Below are positions 39,457 to 48,200 of a stretch of 64,000 nt of DNA, one piece after another. Source of the DNA: an uncultured Aurantimonas sp. (lineage in GTDB: Bacteria > Pseudomonadota > Alphaproteobacteria > Rhizobiales > Rhizobiaceae); NCBI GenBank assembly GCA_947488615.1, contig CANKZU010000003.1, forward strand, positions 1 through 64,000, read 5' to 3'. Position 1 is the first letter of the stretch, and every line of letters begins with the position of its first letter. The position numbers and the translations under genes were made by a program. The notes below the pieces were generated by a model, which worked only from the letters and a program-made list of their open reading frames with translations, searched no databases and was not told the DNA's origin.

Positions 39457-40267
39457 CGCGCCGCTCCATTGATGCCGGCCCGGCCGGTGGCGTGGGGGGC
39501 AGCAGATGCAACGCGGCGAGGTCGGCTACGACCAGGTCGGCGCCGGCCTTGCGCAGGGCCGCTGCCTGACCCGCCCGGTCGACCCCGACAACCAGGCCGA
39601 AGCCGCCGGCGCGACCGGCCTGGACGCCGCTGATCGCATCTTCGAAAACGGCAGCCCGTTCGCGTGGAACGCCAAGCGCTTCGGCGGCGGCGAGGAAGAT
39701 GTCGGGCTGCGGCTTGCCTTTCAATTCGAGGCGCGGGGCGTCGGTGCCGTCGATGCAGACATCGAAGAGAGTGGTGAGATCGGCGACGGCCAGTATGGCG
39801 CGGGCATTGCGGCTCGATGAGACGAGCGCCGTTCTGATGCCGTGACCACGCAATGTCCGGATCAATGCCACGGTGCTGTCGTAGGCTTCGACACCATTCT
39901 GTTCGAGGCTTTCTCGGAAATACCGGTTCTTGAGGTTGCCAAGTCCGTAGATCGTCGCGCGATCGGGCGGGTCGCTGGGCGTTCCCCGGGGAAGCGCGAT
40001 GCCGCGCGATTCCAGAAAGCTGACGATTCCCTGGGAGCGCGGCTTGCCGTCGACATAGAGTTGATAATCGCTGTCGAGAAATGGACGGAACGGTTTTCCC
40101 TCTCGTTCGGCCCGCTGACTTAGATATTCGTCGAACAGGCGTTTCCACGCTGCCGCGTGGACGCGAGCGGTCCGCGTGACCACACCGTCGAGATCGAAAA
40201 TCGCCGCGTCGAAGTCCTCGACCCGCAGGCTCGTGTCATCACCTGGTGCACCTTGCGCGTCGCTCAT
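39446..40267 (-). CDS. HAD-family beta-phosphoglucomutase-like enzyme
   Basis: The enzyme likely converts beta-glucose 1-phosphate to glucose 6-phosphate. From the ATG at 40267 it has 273 residues. Asp25 and Asp27 are in FDLDGVVT, a cap follows, then VSSSRNA, the Lys of KGKPQPD and FEDAISGVQAG. An in-frame ATG at 40642 would add 125 residues that overlap the divergent promoter. It is the first gene of the unit with GH65. Mycobacterial OtsB1 proteins fuse relatives of both domains, which supports the functional link. The perfect FNR-type box at 40412 lies 145 bases upstream. Confidence 0.92.
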   Translation of the reverse strand: MSDAQGAPGDDTSLRVEDFDAAIFDLDGVVTRTARVHAAAWKRLFDEYLSQRAEREGKPFRPFLDSDYQLYVDGKPRSQGIVSFLESRGIALPRGTPSDPPDRATIYGLGNLKNRYFRESLEQNGVEAYDSTVALIRTLRGHGIRTALVSSSRNARAILAVADLTTLFDVCIDGTDAPRLELKGKPQPDIFLAAAEALGVPRERAAVFEDAISGVQAGRAGGFGLVVGVDRAGQAAALRKAGADLVVADLAALHLLPPTPPAGPASMERRDGR

Positions 40268-40411
40268 CGTGACACCCTCGTGGGCCTGCCGGTGCGCGCC
40301 ATCGAACGTCGCGAAGACCGCCAAGCCGGACGACGCGCGCGTAACTCCACCGTCGCCAAGCTCCACCGCTGCATCCTGGTGAGATGTCGCTCCGACGGGT
40401 CCGCAAGTGCC

Positions 40412-40425
40412 TTGATTTGCATCAA
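40412..40425. promoter_or_regulatory. FNR/FixK-type box
   Basis: TTGATTTGCATCAA matches the FNR/FixK consensus TTGAT-N4-ATCAA exactly. Placed at -41.5 it would put a transcription start for the HAD-GH65 unit near 40377, about 110 bases before its ATG, a workable geometry. For the TRAP unit the box would be about 150 bases upstream of its predicted start, so the first choice is better. Confidence 0.7.
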
Positions 40426-40533
40426 GCACTCGTCGGGTGGAGTGGACGCGGGGCGATGAAATAATCCCGAGAAGCCGTCGCGGCACGGATCTTCGATGGG
40501 GCAGCGGAGGCACGGAAGCGGAGACGGTCCACG

Positions 40534-40561
40534 TTGACCCTACGAAGCTCTCCGATATAGT
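40534..40561 (+). promoter_or_regulatory. Predicted promoter of the TRAP transporter operon
   Basis: TTGACC (40534-40539), 16 bases, then TATAGT (40556-40561) is close to the sigma-70 consensus. Transcription would start near 40568, leaving a leader of about 90 bases before the SBP gene. The downstream binding site is GGGAGGGAC at 40645-40653. Confidence 0.6.
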
Positions 40562-40657
40562 AGCCGCAAGAAAGACGATGCAGAGAAATATTGCATCGCA
40601 GCAGCAACGACGGCGAATGGATCTTTGGTCAGGTACCGTCAAACGGGAGGGACAAAA

Positions 40658-41668
40658 ATGAGCGGCTTCGAATTATTAAGAAGAACAGCCGTCGCGCTTG
40701 CGGTCACCACAGGTGCTGCGACGCTCGGTGCCACGGCCCCGGCCGTCGCCCAGATCAAGCTGATCGGGGCCAGCCAGTTCGACGAGAACCATGCCTTCAC
40801 CAAGACCATGCGCAAGTTCGAGGAACTCGTAAAAGCCTGCTACACCGACGAGCCGGTTGAGTTCGAGATGCACCTGAATTCCGAACTGGGGCTGGAGAAG
40901 GACTACGTCGCCTATATGAACCAGGGCTTGTCGGTCGATTATGCCGTGGCATCTCCCGCCCATATCTCGACCTTCTCGAACATGGCGCCGCTGATGGACA
41001 TGCCGTTCCTGTTTCGCGACGAGGAACACTGGAACAAGGTGCTTGAGCAGGATTTGCTGAAGCCCATCGCCGACGACATCCTCGAAAAGGCCGACATTCG
41101 TCTGCTCGGCTATGCCGGCGGTGGCACACGCAACGTCTTTGCCAACAAGCCGGTGTCCAACATGTCGGAGCTCAAGGACCTGCCGATCCGCATGCAGGGC
41201 GCGCCGATCTGGACCAGCGTCTTCGACGCGCTGGGCGCCGCACCCACGGTCATTGCTTACAACGAGGTCTACAACGCCATCCAGACCGGCGTGATCGACG
41301 CCGCCGAGAACGAAGCGGCCGGCGTCGAGCAGATGAAGTTCTACGAGGTCGGACCCGATCTCGCTTTGACCAAGCATGCGATCACCATCCGTCCGCTGTT
41401 CATCTCCAACAAGACCTATCAGGGGCTGCCTGAGAAACTCCAGGGATGTATCGACGAGGCAGGCGCGGAGGCTGGCAAATTCGGGCGCGATATCGAGAGC
41501 GGCGAGGATTCCAAGAAGCTGCAGGCGATGGTCGACAAGGGTTGGATCAAGACCCACGAATTCACCGAACGCGACAAGATGCTGGAGGCGGCCAAACCGG
41601 TGTTGGAGGAGTATGCCGCCGAACTCGGCGCGACGGACGTCCTGAAGGCCATACAGAACGTTAAGTGA
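40658..41668 (+). CDS. TRAP transporter substrate-binding protein (DctP family)
   Basis: This periplasmic protein captures an organic acid, or another acidic compound, and delivers it to the membrane subunits. The 336-residue protein has a signal peptide (after MSGFELLRRTAV, ending at AVAQ) and the Arg in PIRMQGAPIW that usually binds the substrate carboxylate. GGGTRNVFANKPV is the common family segment. The ATG at 40658 has a strong binding site GGGAGGGAC. DctQ and DctM genes follow directly. The nature of the substrate is not evident. Confidence 0.94.
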   Translation: MSGFELLRRTAVALAVTTGAATLGATAPAVAQIKLIGASQFDENHAFTKTMRKFEELVKACYTDEPVEFEMHLNSELGLEKDYVAYMNQGLSVDYAVASPAHISTFSNMAPLMDMPFLFRDEEHWNKVLEQDLLKPIADDILEKADIRLLGYAGGGTRNVFANKPVSNMSELKDLPIRMQGAPIWTSVFDALGAAPTVIAYNEVYNAIQTGVIDAAENEAAGVEQMKFYEVGPDLALTKHAITIRPLFISNKTYQGLPEKLQGCIDEAGAEAGKFGRDIESGEDSKKLQAMVDKGWIKTHEFTERDKMLEAAKPVLEEYAAELGATDVLKAIQNVK

Positions 41669-41764
41669 CCATAACCGGATGAACTGCGCCGGGGCCGAGC
41701 CATGGCCCGCTCCGGCGCGGTTCCGCCACCACAGGCCCTTGTCGTTTCAGCCCACAGGACAGTC

Positions 41765-42247
41765 ATGACTCGCGTCCTCGACGCCATCCACCTCGTGCTT
41801 AGGCTAGCGCTGGGACTGCTCATCGCCGGTCTGCTGGTCCCGGTCACGGCGCAGATCATATCCCGTTTCACCGGGATCGTCCCGCGCTACATCTGGACCG
41901 AGGAAATCGCGCGGTTCTGCTTCGTCTGGATGATCATGGTCGGTGCCATGTGCGCCGTGCGGGACGGTACCCATTTCGACCTGGAAGTGCTTCCGGTGTC
42001 CGCCAACGCCAAGGTCGAGGCGGCCAAACGCATTTTCGTCCAGCTCATGATCCTCGCGGTCGCCCTGATCTTCATCTGGTATGGCTGGGACTTCATACTG
42101 TTTGGCTGGTACCAGAAGTCGGAAATCGCGGCCTTGCCGATGAACTGGATCTTCGTCGCCTGGCCTTTAACCGGAGTGGTAACGACGCTCTTCGTGATCG
42201 AAAAGATCGTCAAGGAGATCGCCGTCGCCAGAGGTAACGCGGCATGA
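41765..42247 (+). CDS. TRAP transporter small membrane subunit (DctQ family)
   Basis: The 160-residue protein has four hydrophobic segments, with the conserved IWTEEIARFCFVWMIMVGAMCAVRDG region in the second. It forms the membrane complex with DctM. I start it at the ATG at 41765, preceded by AGGAC, because the in-frame ATG at 41702 adds 21 hydrophilic residues before the first helix. It overlaps dctM by four bases (ATGA). Confidence 0.92.
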   Translation: MTRVLDAIHLVLRLALGLLIAGLLVPVTAQIISRFTGIVPRYIWTEEIARFCFVWMIMVGAMCAVRDGTHFDLEVLPVSANAKVEAAKRIFVQLMILAVALIFIWYGWDFILFGWYQKSEIAALPMNWIFVAWPLTGVVTTLFVIEKIVKEIAVARGNAA

Positions 42248-43548
42248 CGCCGGGCACCGTCGCGAGCATTTTGTTCGGTCTTCTGTTTCTTCTCATCATT
42301 CTGCGCGTGCCGGTCGCGTTCGCCTTAGCGCTTGCCTGCATCCCGGTTTTCTTCATCGAGCCTCGCCTGACGCCTGTCCTCGTGCTGCAGGAGATGTTCC
42401 GCTCCTACAATTCCTTCGTCCTTCTGGCTGTGCCGTTCTTTCTGCTCGCCGCCAATTTGATGAACGCGGCCGGGATTACCGACAGGCTGATCCGCCTGGC
42501 CCGCGCGATGGTCGGCCATCTGCCGGGAGGGCTCGGCCACGTCAACGTGGTCGTCTCGATGTTTTTCGCGGGTATTTCCGGGAGTTCGACGGCGGATGCG
42601 GCGGGAATCGGGTCGCTGCTGATTCCGCAAATGAAGAAGGAGGGTTTCTCCGCGTCCTTCTCGGTGGCGGTCACGGCCTGTTCGTCGGTGATGGGCGTCA
42701 TCATTCCCCCGTCGATCCTGATGGTCGTCTGGGGCGGCTTGATGTCGGTGTCGATCGGCGGACTCTTCGTCGCTGGCATCCTGCCCGGCATCCTGATCGG
42801 GCTGGCGATGATGGTCGCGGTCTACGTCTATGCCCGCCGACATGGCATGCAACCACACGGCCGCGCGACGCTTGGTGAATTTGCCGGTGCTCTGGTGGGG
42901 GCCCTTCTGGCGCTGCTGACGCCGGTCATCATCGTCGGCGGCATCGTCGGCGGTCTGTTCACGCCGACCGAGGCGTCAGTCGTCGCGGCGCTCTATGCCC
43001 TTGTGCTCGGCCTGATCGTGTACCGCGCGGTCGGTCTGCGCGAAGTCGCCCATGTCTTCTACGATACCGGCCGGTTCGCGGCGATCGCCCTGTTCTGCAT
43101 CGGCACCGCGAGCGCGTTCGGCTGGACGCTTGCCTATTTCAAGATTCCCGCGGCCCTGGTCGGCTATGTGCAGGTCCTGGATCTGGGAATCGTCGAAATG
43201 GGTTTCGCCGTCGCGATCGCATTCCTGATCATCGGCTGCTTCATCGACGCCATACCGGCGATCATCATCCTGGGCACAGTGCTTTATCCGGTGACCCAGG
43301 AAGTGGGGATGCATCCGATTCACTTTGCCATGATCGGCATCATCAGCCTGGCATTCGGCCTGGTGACTCCGCCCTACGGGCTTTGCCTGCTGATCTCCTG
43401 TTCGATCGGCGGGATTCCGGTGAAGGCGGCGATGCGTGACGTGGCATTCATCCTGCTGCCGATGCTGACCATCCTGGTGCTGGTCGTTCTTTTCCCCTCC
43501 ATCACCCTCTGGCTGCCGCGCCTTTTGATGCCGCAGTTCGTCAACTGA
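42244..43548 (+). CDS. TRAP transporter large membrane subunit (DctM family)
   Basis: DctM is the sodium-driven permease of the TRAP complex. The 434-residue protein has about twelve hydrophobic segments and family pieces such as FAGISGSSTADAAGIGSLLIP, GVIIPPSILMVVWG and TPTEASVVAALYALVLG. The start overlaps dctQ (ATGA). Its stop overlaps by eight bases with the stop of the convergent amidase gene. Confidence 0.95.
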   Translation: MTPGTVASILFGLLFLLIILRVPVAFALALACIPVFFIEPRLTPVLVLQEMFRSYNSFVLLAVPFFLLAANLMNAAGITDRLIRLARAMVGHLPGGLGHVNVVVSMFFAGISGSSTADAAGIGSLLIPQMKKEGFSASFSVAVTACSSVMGVIIPPSILMVVWGGLMSVSIGGLFVAGILPGILIGLAMMVAVYVYARRHGMQPHGRATLGEFAGALVGALLALLTPVIIVGGIVGGLFTPTEASVVAALYALVLGLIVYRAVGLREVAHVFYDTGRFAAIALFCIGTASAFGWTLAYFKIPAALVGYVQVLDLGIVEMGFAVAIAFLIIGCFIDAIPAIIILGTVLYPVTQEVGMHPIHFAMIGIISLAFGLVTPPYGLCLLISCSIGGIPVKAAMRDVAFILLPMLTILVLVVLFPSITLWLPRLLMPQFVN

Positions 43549-44872
43549 TCCTTCGACATCCGGCGAAAGGTCCGAAACATTGGGCGATCGCGAGGATATC
43601 CCAATCCGCTCCACCGGGGCCGAAAACCATAAGACCCGTCGGCAGTGATCCGGCGGCGTGCATCGGGATCGTCGCGGCGCAACCATCGAGACAATTGACC
43701 GTCGACGGATTTCGCAGAACCAAGGCGTTGAGCCGATCGTAATCGGCCTCCACCTCCGCGATCAGCGGCGGAACGATCGGAATCGTCGGGGCGATGAAGG
43801 CGTCGAAATCCGCCGCGAGACCGACGAATGCGGCTTGCGCGGCGGATCGCTCAACCCGCGCCTGTTCTTCCTCGCCGGACGAGAAACCCGCCGCCGTCAT
43901 GATCCGCCTGAGCACCCGCGGATCGCCGACCGTCTCCAGCGCATCGAGATGATCGGCGTGGACGCGGTGCGCTTCCGAGCCGACGATCACCCGATTGATC
44001 GCTCCCGCCTTGGCGAGGGTCGGAAACTCGACGTCGACCAGCTCGACGTCGTTGTCGGCCAGCGCCTGGAGGACGGACGCGAAGTCGGCGGCGACCTGCT
44101 CGTCGAGTCCCTCTGTGAGAACCGTGCGGACGACGCCGATCCGCAGACCACTGGCTGCTCGTCCTGGCGAGGCTGGCGGTATCTCGCCACTAAGGACGGC
44201 ATGGACGCCGGCACAGGTTCGAATGTCTCTCGCGAGGGGCCCGACACTGTCGTAGGACTGCGACAGCGGGAAGGCGCCGTCGAGCGGAACCTTCATCTGG
44301 GTTGGCTTGAATCCGGCCAGCCCGTTGAAGGCGGCGGGAATGCGCACGGAGCCGCCAGTGTCAGATCCGAGCGCCACATCGGCGAGGCCAAGAGCCACGC
44401 TGAGCGCGCCGCCCGACGTCGATCCGCCGGGTATCCGCGACGGGTCGTGGCTATTGCCCGGAGTGCCGAAATGCGGATTGAGCCCGACGCCGGAATAGGC
44501 GAATTCCGACATGGTGGTGCGGCCGAAGGGAATGGCGCCCGCCGCTGTCAGTCTTGCCACCGCCGCTGCGTCCGCCTCGGCCGGCGCCCGATCGGCCAGA
44601 TAGATGGAAGCCGCCGTGGTGATCTCGCCAGCCTCGTCGAAGAGATCCTTGATTGAGACGGTCAGGCCTGCGATGGGGCCTTGTCGCCGGGTAGGGTCGC
44701 GATCAAGCGCTTCTGCCGCGCGCATCACCCTTGCCGCGTCGAAGCGGGTGAAGATTTTTCCCGCTGTTTCGTCGCTCAAGGCTTCAACCCGGCTGATCGC
44801 GGCGGCTGTCCGCTCGGCCGCGCGAAAGCTGAGGCGGCCGGACAGGCGGCTTAGCGGCGAGAGGCCGGGCAT
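43541..44872 (-). CDS. Amidase-signature family hydrolase
   Basis: The 443-residue enzyme hydrolyses an amide bond. The catalytic set is present: Lys75 (VSIKDLFD), the Ser in the Gly/Ser stretch near residues 149-155, and the nucleophile Ser175 in SDTGGSVRIP. I use the ATG at 44872 because GGAGG lies eight bases before it; the ATG at 44911 is also in frame. It is not GatA, since that gene usually pairs with gatC and gatB. Its position against the TRAP genes might hint at an amide or carboxylate substrate, but this is weak. The substrate is unknown. Confidence 0.9.
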   Translation of the reverse strand: MPGLSPLSRLSGRLSFRAAERTAAAISRVEALSDETAGKIFTRFDAARVMRAAEALDRDPTRRQGPIAGLTVSIKDLFDEAGEITTAASIYLADRAPAEADAAAVARLTAAGAIPFGRTTMSEFAYSGVGLNPHFGTPGNSHDPSRIPGGSTSGGALSVALGLADVALGSDTGGSVRIPAAFNGLAGFKPTQMKVPLDGAFPLSQSYDSVGPLARDIRTCAGVHAVLSGEIPPASPGRAASGLRIGVVRTVLTEGLDEQVAADFASVLQALADNDVELVDVEFPTLAKAGAINRVIVGSEAHRVHADHLDALETVGDPRVLRRIMTAAGFSSGEEEQARVERSAAQAAFVGLAADFDAFIAPTIPIVPPLIAEVEADYDRLNALVLRNPSTVNCLDGCAATIPMHAAGSLPTGLMVFGPGGADWDILAIAQCFGPFAGCRRIS

Positions 44873-44939
44873 GGGGAATTCCTCCTGCTTGTCAGCGGCA
44901 GGCCGGGGCACCGCCTGTCAGAGCCTCGGACCAAAAAGT

Positions 44940-44963
44940 GGAATCCGATTTTCGGATCATTCC
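44940..44963. repeat. Short palindromic element
   Basis: GGAATCCGA pairs with TCGGATCATTCC (44952-44963) around TTT with a three-base insertion; the flank ACCAAAAAGT precedes it and GATGCTCGATCAAAA follows. From memory this resembles dispersed intergenic palindromic elements of rhizobial genomes. Only one copy is visible here, so the repeat status is inferred. Confidence 0.4.
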
Positions 44964-45181
44964 GATGCTCGATCAAAAGGTTGGAACGTCGTTGTGCGTC
45001 CGAATGGATGCACGGCGCTCTGCTTGGCTCGTCTTCAGGCCGATGGCGGTCCCTGACACGCCTTCACCGGAGACGCCATGTTACAACCGCTGGGATTTTG
45101 CCGGTTGTTCCCATGACAGGAAGGGGGTGTCTCCATCCGATCCCCAAGCCGTCGATCGCGGGAGACGCCGCCGCCAGGTTC

Positions 45182-45212
45182 GACCATGCCGATTTTATCG
45201 ATCGGCATGGTC
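45182..45212. terminator. Perfect hairpin after the giant gene
   Basis: GACCATGCCGAT (45182-45193) pairs with ATCGGCATGGTC (45201-45212) around a seven-base loop. It begins about 40 bases after the stop of the minus-strand giant gene. No T-run follows in the minus direction, so it is either a weak terminator or an mRNA 3'-end stabiliser. Confidence 0.5.
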
Positions 45213-45249
45213 AGGTCGGACGGTCGGAACGTCCGCTCATTCGCCTCGA

Positions 45250-48200
45250 TCAGCCGTCGAACCGGCCCGAAGCATGGGCCAGCATGGTGTAGACCTTGCC
45301 GGTGTCCGACGTGAGATAGGTCCTTGTGAGGTTGTTCTCCGGATCCTTCTTCGCGATATCGCCGAGCAAGCTCTCGAAGTCCGAGAGATAGCGATCCACG
45401 GCCTTTTTGAACTCGCTGTCGCGCTGATATTTGCGACGGATCTCGTCGAAGGTCTGCTGTCCCTTCATCGTATAGAGGCGGCGGGTGAAGACGTTGCGTT
45501 CGCCGCTGCGATAGCGGTCCCACAACTCGACCGATGCCTTGTGGTCGATGGCCCGTGCGATGTCGACGGACAGCGAATTCAGCGAGTCCATCACCGAGTC
45601 CGGCGAGCGGGCGGCTTTCGTCGAACGCGTTGCCGACTGCTGTTCGTCTGCGTTCAACGCGGAACTTCCGTCCTGTTCCTCGTCGCGCGAGGCCCGGCGC
45701 AGAAGGTCCGACACCCAGCCGCCCGAACGGCCGCCCGCCTCAGGAGGGGCTGCTGTCTCGCCTGATTGTGCTGGCGTGCGCATCGGCGACGATTGGTCGC
45801 CGCCGGGGCGCGTCTCGGCCGAGCGCATCTCGACCGACTTCGCCGATGTGGGACCCGTGCGGCTTGGCGCATCGAAGTTCGAGCCGCGCAGGTCCCGCGC
45901 CAGATTACCGTCGGTCATGAAGGATGCTGCGATCTGCTCCTCGACGTCCCGTTCCTGCGCTTCCGTCAGCTCGGCTTCTGAGGAGGGTTGCGTCGCCTGC
46001 GGTTCCGCCCGGCGCTTTGCGCTGGCCGGTTGCGGAGCCGCCGCAGCGGACCGCGTTGGCGCCGCGTCGCGGCTCGACACGTCGAATGCGCGGCCGGATT
46101 GCGAGACGACTTCGGAAAGGTCGCGCAGCGCCCGGATCTGGTCCGAGACCGCCCGCCGCATCGCCTCGGTGCTCGTGCGTGTTTCCTCCGGCAATTCGAC
46201 CACACCGCGTTTGATCTCGCTCCGGGCTGCTTCGAGCTCCTGGCGAATCTCGACGGCAGTGCGGCGCATTTCCTCGGTCGCGCCTTCGAAACGCTGGCTC
46301 GCGTCCTCGATCACCGACTGGACTGCATCGCGCATGGCCTCGGCCGTGGCGCGAGATCTCTCTTCTGCTCCTTGCATCTTGCGATCCGCCTCTCCGAGCG
46401 TCTCGCCCACCTCGGAAGAGAGCCGCGTCGAGATCAGACGGGAGCGCTGTTCGGTCCGATCGAACAGGCCGTCCATGACCTCTTCGAAGGAACGCATCAG
46501 CGCGCCGATTTCCTCGGAGCGCTTTACCAGCCCGGCTGAGAGCTCTTCGATGCCGCCATGTCCACCCTCCAGGGTGGAGCGCAGAGTGGCCTCGCTCGTA
46601 TCGATGAGTTGCACGGCCTCGGCGAGCACGGCTCCGTGCTCCTGGAACCGATCGGCGATGCTGGCGACCTTGGAGAAGGCTGTCATCGACAGCTTGTCGA
46701 GACGCTCGACATTGCTTTCCAGAAGGCGCGAGGACAGCGAGATCGAATTGGAGGCCTGTTCGGCGCCCTGGGTGAAGCGCGTCCCCGTCTCCTGCAAGGT
46801 CGCGTCGATGGCGCCGAGATTGCTCGCGGTTTCCTCGACGAGCCCGCGCAGCGAACCGCTCGTCTGCGACAGGCGGCTGATCAGGGAGCCGACCTCGCGC
46901 TGTAGCTGATCGCGCATATCCGCGACGACGCCGACCGCGGTCGCCGTCTTCTCGTCAAGCGCGCCAAGAATCTCGTTGGAGGACTGATTGAGACTGTCGA
47001 TCGTTTCGCTGGCCCGCCGGCCGAGCGCGGCGACGAGGGCGGCGTTCTCGGCCCGAAGACGCTCGGAGGCATCACGGGTGCTATGTTCGAGCAATTGAGC
47101 GAACTCGGATCCGTTCTCGCCGAGGCGATCGAACATCGGCCGGGCCTCTTCGTCGAGAATGCGCGAGATATCGGCAGTGCGCGCGCTCAACAGCGTGGTC
47201 AGATCGCGGGTCTTGGCATCGAGTTCCTCGCCCATCATCCGGGCGCGGGTCGCGATGGCCTGCTCGGATTGACTCATCCTGTTCGACAGGTCTTCGCCAA
47301 CCGTTCCGGCGCTTTCCAGAAGTTGCTCGCGGGCGCGCTCGGTCTCGATCCGGATCGCGCTCGAGATCGAGGCGAGATGGTCGGCCAGTTCGCGGCCCCG
47401 AACCATCATTTCCTCTCGGGCGCCGTCGGCGTCGCGAAGCAGGCTTTGCGAGGCGTCCGTGACGTCGCCGCGCAGTTGCGAAGCAACCTCCATGACGCCG
47501 TCACGCATCGACTGCGAGGCATTGGCGAGTTCGCTACGGATCAGCTCGGTTGCGCCGGAGAGTTCGCTGCTGAGCGTGTTCGCGCTCAACATTTCGGACA
47601 AGCGCTCCGAAACGCCGGCAAGTTCCTCGGCGAAGCGCTGCGAACGCTCTTCGAGGCTTCCCGCCACGCGGTCCGTCTCCGTACGCAGCTGGTAGGAGGT
47701 GCCGGACAGCCGGCGTGCAAAGCCTTCCGTGTTTTCGCGCAGCGCGACTGTCGCGGCGTCGGTCATTTCACGCATCGTGGCGGAGGCGCTTTCGACCTGG
47801 CTCGCGATCTCACCGGCATCGGTGACAAACCGGTCGCGGCTTTCGTCACCCGCCGAGCGAATCCGCTCGCTGGCCTCGCCGATCTGGGCCGCGAAGCTCT
47901 CTGTGTTGCGGGCCAGCTGGCTCTCGACCGACGTGGTGATCCCGGCCAAGCTGTCGACGAGGGCCAGACGCTGTCCGGCGAGTTCCTCGCGCACGCCCTG
48001 TCCCTCTTCGCGCAGGCGTCCCGACAGGTCGGCTATCGTCCTGGCGAGTTCGTCCGCCTCGCTGGCGAACCGCGTGCGCGACTGCTCCGACAGCGAACGG
48101 ATGACCTCCGCCGCACCGCCGATGTTTTCGGCGATCCGGCCGCCTTCGCCGACGAGGGTGGCGCTGGCCTCGGCCGAGCGGGTCGCCAGATCATCGGCCA

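Larger units (their letters stand above)
40268..40657. other. Divergent intergenic region of the GH65 and TRAP operons
   Basis: This 390-base region lies between the HAD-GH65 unit on the minus strand and the TRAP unit on the plus strand. It contains the perfect FNR/FixK-type box at 40412-40425 and a good promoter for the TRAP unit at 40534-40561. I see no further gene in it: the long in-frame extensions on both strands start here but have no family sequence. Confidence 0.7.
44873..45249. other. Intergenic region between the amidase gene and the giant gene
   Basis: The 377 bases contain the palindromic element at 44940-44963 and the perfect hairpin at 45182-45212. I see no supported gene: the frame 44938-45765 on the plus strand runs into the giant gene and looks like a shadow. 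The amidase leader and binding site are at the left end. Confidence 0.6.

Noticed and set aside
40268..40642. N-terminal extension of the HAD protein to 40642
   Set aside because: The extra 125 residues lack family sequence and would cover the FNR box and the TRAP promoter.
44938..45765. Open frame of 275 codons on the plus strand
   Set aside because: It covers the intergenic region and runs into the giant gene on the other strand. It has no family motif and no binding site.
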